From the NCBI GenBank assembly GCA_964443005.1, contig CAYUBI010000068.1, positions 1 through 13,016 of the forward strand: DNA of 13,016 nt, written 5' to 3'. Shown one piece after another: positions 1 through 5,399 of the stretch (the first letter of the stretch is position 1; each line of letters begins with the position of its first letter). A program made the position numbers and the translations under genes. Under the pieces are notes generated by a model, which was not told the DNA's origin, searched no databases, and saw only the letters and a program-made list of their open reading frames with translations. This DNA is from CAYUBI01 sp964443005 (GTDB lineage Bacteria; Margulisbacteria; Riflemargulisbacteria; GWF2-35-9; CAYUBI01).

Positions 1-655
1 CTACAATGGGATTTCCAAAATCCGTACCAGTAAGAGTAATTAAGTAACCACCGCCACTTGAACCAATAGATGGAGTTACACTTAACAAAGAGGGTGGAGA
101 TTTGTCGAATGTAAACCACGTTGTTCCTGTACAACCTTGAAAATTAGTCCCTGTAAATCGAATTGTTCCAGCTTTAGATGCATTACAATCAGCTGTGTCA
201 TTCGCTAGTTTAATTCCTCCGACAACCTCCAGCTTTGCACTTGGATTTGTTGTCCCAAGCCCAAGATAGCCATTTGGAATAATTACATTACCGTTGGCAC
301 TAATCACAACACTGCTAAAGGCATTAATGGTTAGTCCGCCAGAAGTACTGACGTGGAAATCAACGTAGTTGTTTCCATCGTACGCTAATCGTAATGGAGC
401 TTTATTTTGTGTGCGAATTTCTAGTTTAACGCCATTGGAGTAGATGGGTAATCGGTTGACGTCATCTTGGAATAAAAACGTACCATTAGTACTAATCATT
501 TGTTGGAACATTTGGCTGCTAGGGAATGTGTAGATTGGCCCAGCCAGCGCAGACGAATCAATACGGCAGCCTTGACAAAGCTCAGAGCCCCACGGAAAGG
601 CTAGGGTAGTAAAAAGAAAAAGTAGAGAAAATAATAAAACTTTAGCTGATTTCAT
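1..655 (-). CDS. Exported surface/tail-fibre-like protein with IPT/TIG domain (5' part only)
   Basis: Reading leftward from the ATG at 655-653, the frame stays open for 218 codons to the window edge, so the C-terminal part is missing. Residues 1-19 are a signal peptide (short basic start, then a Leu/Phe-rich core, likely cut after TTLA). Residues about 55-125 are low-complexity, beta-rich sequence. Residues 130-144 (YLGLGTTNPSAKLEV) are the motif common in phage tail-fibre-like and bacterial surface proteins, followed by a Cys-containing segment (KAGTIRF, then GCTGTTW) typical of the same family. From about 188 (PSLLSVTPSIGSSGGG) an IPT/TIG immunoglobulin-like domain begins. Family knowledge suggests an extracellular or cell-surface protein, possibly adhesive; the ligand is unknown. 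There is no Shine-Dalgarno sequence, and a promoter-like pair lies so close that the mRNA may be leaderless. Sure of the frame and export; function is only a class assignment. Confidence 0.8.
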   Translation of the reverse strand, partial: MKSAKVLLFSLLFLFTTLAFPWGSELCQGCRIDSSALAGPIYTFPSSQMFQQMISTNGTFLFQDDVNRLPIYSNGVKLEIRTQNKAPLRLAYDGNNYVDFHVSTSGGLTINAFSSVVISANGNVIIPNGYLGLGTTNPSAKLEVVGGIKLANDTADCNASKAGTIRFTGTNFQGCTGTTWFTFDKSPPSLLSVTPSIGSSGGGYLITLTGTDFGNPIV

Positions 656-663
656 TTAAATGT

Positions 664-693
664 ATACTACAATGCGATTAACTTGATTGTAAA
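664..693 (-). promoter_or_regulatory. Candidate promoter of the surface-protein gene
   Basis: On the minus strand, TTTACA (688-693; 5 of 6 to the -35 consensus) and TAGTAT (664-669; 4 of 6 to the -10 consensus) are 18 bases apart. Only 8 bases separate the -10 box from the ATG at 655, so transcription would begin at or next to the start codon. Confidence 0.4.
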
Positions 694-712
694 TTGCTGT
701 TTTTTGTTTTAC

Positions 713-757
713 TACCGAGAGAGTTAGCTTACATTAGTTTCGCTAACTCTCTCGGTA
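713..757. repeat. Perfect 16-bp inverted repeat (hairpin) in the intergenic region
   Basis: TACCGAGAGAGTTAGC (713-728) is followed after a 13-base loop by its exact reverse complement (742-757). On the plus strand it is followed by a U-rich stretch (TATTGTTTGTGTT), so it reads as a rightward terminator, yet no rightward gene lies upstream of it in the window. On the minus strand it is followed by A-rich sequence and sits about 58 bases upstream of the surface-protein start. It could be a terminator of an unseen rightward RNA, a 5' regulatory hairpin, or a copy of a dispersed palindromic repeat. The structure is certain; the role is open. Confidence 0.65.
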
Positions 758-840
758 TATTGTTTGTGTTGGCGCATTCATAGGGTTGTACGGAAAATAA
801 TAAAACGATATTTTTATGATAATGAAATATTCGTAAAATA

Positions 841-863
841 AGTAAAACTCGCCGAGTTTTACT
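841..863. repeat. 10-bp palindrome with 3-base spacer upstream of the antitoxin-like gene
   Basis: AGTAAAACTC (841-850), spacer GCC, and GAGTTTTACT (854-863) form a perfect inverted repeat. Read on the minus strand it is followed by TATTTTACG, so it could be a weak leftward terminator. It also lies about 70 bases upstream of the small gene at 932, where an operator could sit. The sequence does not decide between these. Confidence 0.5.
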
Positions 864-915
864 GTTGATCGTTATGCATTATATAAGACTTTTTCCTATT
901 TAATCTGAAAATCTA

Positions 916-924
916 TGCTACTAT
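916..924 (+). promoter_or_regulatory. Extended -10 promoter element for the antitoxin-like gene
   Basis: TG-C-TACTAT (916-924) matches the extended -10 form (TGn followed by a -10 box, 4 of 6). It ends 7 bases before the ATG at 932, which has no Shine-Dalgarno sequence. A good -35 box is not seen. This fits a leaderless start. Confidence 0.35.
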
Positions 925-931
925 ATCGGAT

Positions 932-1123
932 ATGAAAAAGAAATTTGATTGTATTGAAATGAAACGGGAAATTCAGAATAGAATGTTAACAGAGACAAAA
1001 ATGATGAATGACTCAGAAAGAATTGAGTTTTATCGTAATGCAATCAAAAAAAACGTCAATTTTTCTAAATATATTAAAAAAATCTCGAGTTTAAATACTA
1101 AAGGCTGTGTATCTTTAAGCTAA
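932..1123 (+). CDS. Small antitoxin-like protein, possibly orphaned
   Basis: A 63-residue, charged, helix-forming protein with no signal peptide. Its start (KKKFDCIEMKREIQNRMLTET, given here as KFDCIEMKR plus a following helix) resembles small antitoxin-like proteins that begin FDCVEMKR and continue with a Glu-rich helix and an aromatic E-[FY]-[YW]-R segment; here ERIEFYRN at residues 29-36. That resemblance is from memory and no search was run. The C-terminal tail after residue 50 (SSLNTKGCVSLS) looks unrelated. In such pairs a toxin gene normally follows with overlapping stop and start. Here the bases after the stop give only a short decayed frame (1123-1209), so the gene may be the survivor of a broken toxin-antitoxin module. 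There is no Shine-Dalgarno sequence, and the extended -10 at 916-924 suggests a leaderless mRNA. The coding call itself is fairly safe; the function is tentative. Confidence 0.6.
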   Translation: MKKKFDCIEMKREIQNRMLTETKMMNDSERIEFYRNAIKKNVNFSKYIKKISSLNTKGCVSLS

Positions 1124-1209
1124 TAATTAAGGTGCTTGCCCTTGTTTGCCATGCTGAGGTAGTGGCCAAACTTCGGACTTCTGGTTACAATAATGGTATC
1201 AAGACTTGA
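1123..1209 (+). pseudogene. Possible relic of a PIN-like toxin N-terminus
   Basis: In the frame that overlaps the stop of the preceding gene, 28 codons read IIKVLALVCHAEVVAKLRTS then GYNNGIKT before TGA (1207-1209). The order KVLA, then an EVVAKLR helix, then GY resembles the start of small PIN-like (DUF5615-type) toxins, whose N-termini run roughly MKVLAD, xxVVxxLRxxGY. The first codon, at 1123-1125, is ATA; an ATG there would give a TAATG stop-start overlap, the usual toxin-antitoxin arrangement. The expected acidic residue after KVLA is replaced by Leu, and everything after GY is lost. It would therefore be a dead, 3'-deleted toxin gene. This is inference from a short stretch and could be coincidence. 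Confidence 0.35.
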
Positions 1210-1224
1210 TAGTTGGGGGAATAA

Positions 1225-2685
1225 ATGATTACTATAAAACGACAGATTGTTACCATTCATCCGGATCCCAAACGTGTATTTTTACGATTTTATCAACCTG
1301 GTGATCTTTGCCGAAGTCAACAATTAGTTGATCGTATTTGTTCATTATCAGATGAACGTGTTGCAGATCAATTAACTCAGGTTTTTCATGCATTTGCGCA
1401 TCGACATAAAGATAGTGGGGCTTTTTTCCTTAAACACTTTCATGAATTGAAATCAATTATTCCATATTATGCATTGCTTTCTCATGAAAAAAAACTGTTA
1501 ATTGGCGCCTATTTCTCTATGGAATTTTCTTTAGAATCTATTGCTTTATTTAACCCATCAATGGTTAAGCACCCAGATCAGCAACACGTGCCTTTAGGTT
1601 GTACTCGGTTTTTACTTTCCTTACGAGCTGTTGGTGAAGGAAATGTGTCCTCAATTGTTTTTCGTGAAGGTTTAATTGATGAAAATCAGAACATTTTATT
1701 GGATCCTTTGACGCCATTTGTTGAAGATGGTGAAAAAATTGATTGTCCCTTGTATGACCGCAATATGTTTCAGACAAAACTGGCTGAAATTAATGCATTT
1801 AATTCCTTTTCTGCTGATGTTTTTGCGCTTTTGCCTTTAGAATTTACATTGCAAGATCTTGTATCAGTGATTGCTCATTATCAGGCGATTCATTCTGTTA
1901 TGAGTTTTGTTGAAGAAGATACGTATAAAAAGATGCGATGGCTGGCCATTTCCAATTATTTTTTGCATTTTCATAATGATCAGACGTTGCTAACTGAACG
2001 TGTTATTTTCCCAATTAACCCGCATGAAAATAAAGGGATCGAAGATGCTCGGTGGGTAGAATTTATGGATGATGATGGTCAGATAATTTATTATGCAACC
2101 TATACTGCAACTGATGGGATTGCATTGTTGCCTCAATTATTAGAAACAACTGATTTTCGAAATTTTCGAATTATTACCTTAAATGGTAATGTGATCCAAA
2201 ATCGGGGGCTTGCATTGTTTCCGCGTAAAATTAATGGCTGTTTTTTTATGTTAGGCCGTATGGATGGACAGCGAATTTTTCTGTTGACTTCCTCAAATAT
2301 TCATTTTTGGAATGATGCGCAGTTGTTAGCTGAACCGTTGATGCCGTGGGAGTTTGTTCAAATGGGTAATTGTGGGGCTCCTTTAGAAATAGATGCAGGA
2401 TGGCTTGTGATTACGCACGGTGTAGGGCCGTGCCGCCAGTATTGTTTAGGTGCATTATTATTAGATAAACATAATCCAAGTCGTGTTATTGGGAGGCTTA
2501 GCGAGCCATTTTTGCTTCCTGAAGAATCCGAACGTTCTGGATTAGTTCCAAATGTTGTTTATTCGTGTGGTGCTATGATTCATAAAGATTCGTTAGTGAT
2601 TCCTTATTCTGCATCAGATACATCAACTGCATTTGCAATCGTGTCTATTTCGATGTTAGTTGAAAAGTTGATTGCTCAACTATAA
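1225..2685 (+). CDS. GH130 family glycoside phosphorylase/hydrolase (long form)
   Basis: 486 residues, cytoplasmic, no signal peptide. The C-terminal half carries the GH130 five-bladed propeller signatures: EDAR (273-276), with Asp274 at the position I take to be the catalytic acid; TYTATDG (292-298); LFPRKING (331-338); GRMDG (344-348); GNCGAPLE (381-388); HGVG (398-401); and VPNVVYSCG (441-449). Residues about 90-150 (GAYFSMEFSLESIALFNPS, HPDQ, LSLRAVGEGNVSSIVFREG) match the extended N-terminal region of the long GH130 subgroup. Characterised GH130 enzymes mostly phosphorolyse beta-mannosides, giving mannose 1-phosphate; some are hydrolases. Arg327 and Arg345 are candidate phosphate-site residues, which favours phosphorolysis, but substrate is not readable. 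The ATG is preceded by GGGGGA (1215-1220, 4-base spacing). It ends 3 bases before the oppositely facing lipoprotein gene. The family call is firm; the substrate is open. Confidence 0.87.
   Translation: MITIKRQIVTIHPDPKRVFLRFYQPGDLCRSQQLVDRICSLSDERVADQLTQVFHAFAHRHKDSGAFFLKHFHELKSIIPYYALLSHEKKLLIGAYFSMEFSLESIALFNPSMVKHPDQQHVPLGCTRFLLSLRAVGEGNVSSIVFREGLIDENQNILLDPLTPFVEDGEKIDCPLYDRNMFQTKLAEINAFNSFSADVFALLPLEFTLQDLVSVIAHYQAIHSVMSFVEEDTYKKMRWLAISNYFLHFHNDQTLLTERVIFPINPHENKGIEDARWVEFMDDDGQIIYYATYTATDGIALLPQLLETTDFRNFRIITLNGNVIQNRGLALFPRKINGCFFMLGRMDGQRIFLLTSSNIHFWNDAQLLAEPLMPWEFVQMGNCGAPLEIDAGWLVITHGVGPCRQYCLGALLLDKHNPSRVIGRLSEPFLLPEESERSGLVPNVVYSCGAMIHKDSLVIPYSASDTSTAFAIVSISMLVEKLIAQL
2666..2681. 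terminator. Weak bidirectional terminator-like hairpin between convergent genes
   Basis: AGTTGA (2666-2671), loop TTGC, TCAACT (2676-2681) form a 6-bp stem inside the last codons of the GH130 gene. Rightward it is followed by ATAATTTTT; leftward, after the lipoprotein stop at 2689, it is followed by TTTTC. The T-runs on both sides fit a shared terminator, but the stem is short with only two G-C pairs. Confidence 0.35.
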
Positions 2686-2688
2686 TTT

Positions 2689-4389
2689 TTATTGTATCTC
2701 CTTTTCTTGAATAGGTATAACTGGTGGCTCTGTAATAGAAACAGAAGGAATGGCTGGTTTTTGATCAATTGTAATTGGAATAGCTTGAGTTTCCGGTGTT
2801 GCAATTGCTGGAATCAAAATAGGAATGGATGAAGTTGGAGTCATTGATTCCAGAGCAGTTGCAGCAGCTTGCACTTCGTCTGCTTTTTTGATTAGATCAG
2901 CTGATTTAATATAGTCTTCAACAATATTGCGTTCAGGTGCTAATACACGTTCATATTTGATGTTTTTGGTATAGCCACTCAGCTTAAGAAGATTATCTGC
3001 TTCTTTTTGATTTTTCGAATCTGCAATGTTGTCAGCGTAGTATCGAATATTTCCAAGTATTTTTGCCATGGGAATGTATTGTTGACTGTCATCAGATAAG
3101 GCTACAATTTTTTGAACTGTTTTTCGTAGATCAATTGGCGATTCTTGTGCATCAGCTTCTTTTGCAAGCACTGCAATGTGTTGGCGTAATTGATAGACAT
3201 GTCCCAGATCTTTCATTGATAAAAAGTAATTAACAATGTTTTTATCTGTAGTTTTTGATTTTTTTGCTAGAGCAATAGCTGTGTCATAAAATGTAGGATA
3301 TGCATAATAATTGTGTAAGACTGATAATTCTAGACTTTGCCCAATCACTCCAAACATTCGATATAATTTGGTATTATTTCCAAGATCAGAAATAATTGTG
3401 CAAATTTTTTGAATGGTTGAATCAATACTCGTATCTTTTGAATATGATTTTAAATCTAGTAATTGTACTAAGGAATCAATGACTCGAATATCTGAGTATA
3501 TATGAATTAAATCAATGACAAATAGTGTTACTGGATTTGTTAATTGATACTCAGTCTTTTTGAGTAGTCCTTCAAACATATTCGTATACGTTACATTTAG
3601 CTTTCCTCTTAAATAGTCGAGAACAGCAGGTTGAAGTAATGGGGAATATCCTGCAGTTTCAATAATAAATGCATACGTACTTTCATCATTAAATTGCATG
3701 AAAATTTCAGTAATTGATTCACGATTTGTTGTAGATGTTTGTTGTCCAAATAAAAGTAATGGTTTGACCATGCGTACATCACCTGTAAAGGCTAGGGCAT
3801 GAATAACGCTGCTTTCAAATGTTAGATGCGTGCCATCCAATAGTCCCAGTAATTTATCCGTACTTTGTTTGTTATGACTTTCCCCTAAGATATCAAATAA
3901 TGCAGAAAAAGCTAACTGATTTTTTGTGGTAATATTCATGGTAATGCGAGCATCAAGTGCGTTAATAAGTGCGGGTATCATGTTGTCGTTATTCATTGAA
4001 ATAAGTGTTTCTTGAGTATATGTTAGATTATCAAGGCTTTCATTGACGTAGAATAAACTATTGATCATAGATGAATATAACACTTTATCATTATAAGCAG
4101 CAGCGATTTCGATAGATAAACGTCGGATAATGGGTGATTTATCTGCGAGTTTTATTGAAATATCAGGAACAATGATGGGATCTTTTAGTCGAATAACGGC
4201 TTCTTTCGCTAGTTTTCGCTGATCTGTTGTTGATGTTTCACTTTTAACAATTTCCCAGTATAAACGTGTTGCTTCTGGTATTTTACCTGCTTTTTCAAGT
4301 TGTTGACCTTGTTCAAGTGTTACATCACATCCAAGTAATAGCCATGATAATCCAAGTAATAGAATAATTGAAAAAAAACGTTTTGTCAT
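2689..4389 (-). CDS. Lipoprotein with HEAT-like helical repeats, function unknown
   Basis: 566 residues. Residues 1-20 are a lipoprotein signal peptide ending in LLLGC, so Cys21 would be lipidated after signal peptidase II cleavage. Asp22 follows; in Enterobacteria Asp at this position retains a lipoprotein in the inner membrane, which may or may not hold here. Residues 24-50 (LEQGQQLEKAGKIPEATRLY) look like one TPR-type hairpin. Residues about 70-500 are successive pairs of amphipathic helices of HEAT type, for example PALINALDARI and DKLLGLLDGTHLT. The last 46 residues (521-566) are Pro/Ile/Thr-rich and probably extended. Such proteins are usually scaffolds; I do not recognise a family. AAGGGGAA (4393-4400) is a clear Shine-Dalgarno site for the ATG at 4389, and a strong promoter lies at 4422-4450. 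Divergent from glyQ and convergent with the GH130 gene. Confidence 0.85.
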   Translation of the reverse strand: MTKRFFSIILLLGLSWLLLGCDVTLEQGQQLEKAGKIPEATRLYWEIVKSETSTTDQRKLAKEAVIRLKDPIIVPDISIKLADKSPIIRRLSIEIAAAYNDKVLYSSMINSLFYVNESLDNLTYTQETLISMNNDNMIPALINALDARITMNITTKNQLAFSALFDILGESHNKQSTDKLLGLLDGTHLTFESSVIHALAFTGDVRMVKPLLLFGQQTSTTNRESITEIFMQFNDESTYAFIIETAGYSPLLQPAVLDYLRGKLNVTYTNMFEGLLKKTEYQLTNPVTLFVIDLIHIYSDIRVIDSLVQLLDLKSYSKDTSIDSTIQKICTIISDLGNNTKLYRMFGVIGQSLELSVLHNYYAYPTFYDTAIALAKKSKTTDKNIVNYFLSMKDLGHVYQLRQHIAVLAKEADAQESPIDLRKTVQKIVALSDDSQQYIPMAKILGNIRYYADNIADSKNQKEADNLLKLSGYTKNIKYERVLAPERNIVEDYIKSADLIKKADEVQAAATALESMTPTSSIPILIPAIATPETQAIPITIDQKPAIPSVSITEPPVIPIQEKEIQ

Positions 4390-4421
4390 GAATTCCCCTT
4401 TTATTGTTAGAACATAATTTT

Positions 4422-4450
4422 ATTATAGAAAAACAATTCTAATTTTACAA
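4422..4450 (-). promoter_or_regulatory. Sigma-70-type promoter of the lipoprotein gene
   Basis: On the minus strand, TTGTAA (4445-4450; 4 of 6 to -35) and a perfect TATAAT (4422-4427) are separated by 17 bases. The -10 box is 32 bases before the ATG, giving a leader of about 25 bases that contains the AAGGGGAA Shine-Dalgarno site. Confidence 0.65.
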
Positions 4451-4505
4451 GATGGCTTTATTAAAAAAAACAAAAAACATAGTCTGGTCGATTGACCTTT
4501 ATCAA

Positions 4506-4514
4506 TGATAAGAT
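4506..4514 (+). promoter_or_regulatory. Possible extended -10 element for glyQ
   Basis: TG-A-TAAGAT (4506-4514) fits an extended -10 (4 of 6) and ends 8 bases before the ATG at 4523, the start favoured by family alignment. No good -35 is seen at the right distance; the nearby TTGACC (4493-4498) is only 10 bases upstream. No T-box-like leader is visible, and the short divergent gap leaves little room for one. Confidence 0.28.
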
Positions 4515-4522
4515 ATTGTTTG

Positions 4523-5389
4523 ATGAATTTCCAACAATTGATTTTAACACTTCAATCTTTCTGGGCTGATCATGGTTGTATTATTCAACAGCCTTATGAT
4601 ATGGAAAAAGGTGCTGGAACCATGAATCCAGCTACATTTTTGCGCGTTTTGGGGCCAGAACCTTTTAATGTAGCTTATGTTGAGCCTTGTCGTAGGCCAG
4701 CAGATGGACGATATGGCGAAAATCCGAACCGATTGCAGCATTATTATCAGTTTCAAGTAATGTTAAAGCCATCACCTTTGAATATTCAAGATCGATATAT
4801 TGATAGTTTGCGTTCAATTGGCATTAACCCTGCAGATCATGATATTCGATTTGTTGAAGATAATTGGGAATCGCCGACACTGGGTGCTTGGGGTGTTGGC
4901 TGGGAAGTTTGGATGGATGGTATGGAAATTACTCAGTTTACTTATTTTCAGCAGTGTGGTGGGTTTGATTTGCCTGTAATTCCTGTTGAAATTACTTATG
5001 GAATTGAACGTTTGGCTATGGTTATGCAAAAAGTTGAGTCTGTGTTTGATATTGAATGGGTGAATGGAATTACTTATCGAGATATTCATCATCAGAGCGA
5101 AGTAGATTATTCAACGTATAACTTTGAAGTAGCTAGTATTGCTCGTTTGCATCAATTATTTAACGAGTATGAAGAAGAATGTCGTGTTTGTTTAGAGCGA
5201 AAATTAATTTTGCCTGCATATGATTATTGCTTGAAATGTTCACATGCGTTTAATTTACTGGACGCCAGGGGTGCAATTTCTGTGACAGAACGCCCAACAT
5301 ATATTCAGTCAATTCGAATATTAGCACGCGCTTGTGCAGAACGGTATTTGGTCCAACGGGAAGGTCTTGGATTTCCGCTGCTTAAATAA
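4523..5389 (+). CDS. glyQ: Glycyl-tRNA synthetase alpha subunit
   Basis: This is the catalytic subunit of the alpha2-beta2 class II glycyl-tRNA synthetase, which activates glycine with ATP and charges tRNA-Gly in the cytoplasm. From the start at 4523 it has 288 residues, normal for the family. Near-invariant blocks are present: FWADHGCIIQQPYD, GAGTMNPATFLRVLGPEPFN, VEPCRRPADGRYGENPNR and LQHYYQFQVMLKPSP, then DIRFVEDNWESPTLGAWGVG, ITQFTYFQQCGG, EITYGIERLAM, and near the end FNLLDARGAISVTER. An in-frame ATG at 4505 would add six residues (MIRYCL), but homologues start M-x-F-Q as at 4523, and neither start has a Shine-Dalgarno sequence. The beta-subunit gene follows after 10 bases, with its ribosome site overlapping this stop, so the two subunits are co-expressed. 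Transcribed away from the lipoprotein gene. Confidence 0.97.
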   Translation: MNFQQLILTLQSFWADHGCIIQQPYDMEKGAGTMNPATFLRVLGPEPFNVAYVEPCRRPADGRYGENPNRLQHYYQFQVMLKPSPLNIQDRYIDSLRSIGINPADHDIRFVEDNWESPTLGAWGVGWEVWMDGMEITQFTYFQQCGGFDLPVIPVEITYGIERLAMVMQKVESVFDIEWVNGITYRDIHHQSEVDYSTYNFEVASIARLHQLFNEYEEECRVCLERKLILPAYDYCLKCSHAFNLLDARGAISVTERPTYIQSIRILARACAERYLVQREGLGFPLLK

Positions 5390-5399
5390 AGGATATTAA

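Noticed and set aside
1144..1171. Imperfect inverted repeat GTTTGCC / GGCCAAAC after the antitoxin-like gene
   Set aside because: It needs a bulge and has no following T-run, so it is not convincing as a terminator; the same bases are better explained by the toxin relic.
1130..1200. Possible tRNA or small RNA in the gap before the GH130 gene
   Set aside because: No acceptor stem, T-loop (GTTCRA) or CCA end could be matched.
4499..4511. Small hairpin TTATC-AAT-GATAA at the glyQ 5' end, beside GGTC-GATT-GACC (4486-4497)
   Set aside because: Stems of 4-5 bp are expected by chance; there is no T-box specifier or antiterminator pattern.
4505..4522. Upstream ATG giving GlyQ a six-residue extension (MIRYCL)
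   Set aside because: Homologues begin M-x-F-Q as at 4523, and the upstream ATG has no Shine-Dalgarno site or fitting -10.
4544..5092. Minus-strand frames inside glyQ (4544-4756 and 4814-5092)
   Set aside because: They lie wholly within a highly conserved gene and their products have no recognisable features.
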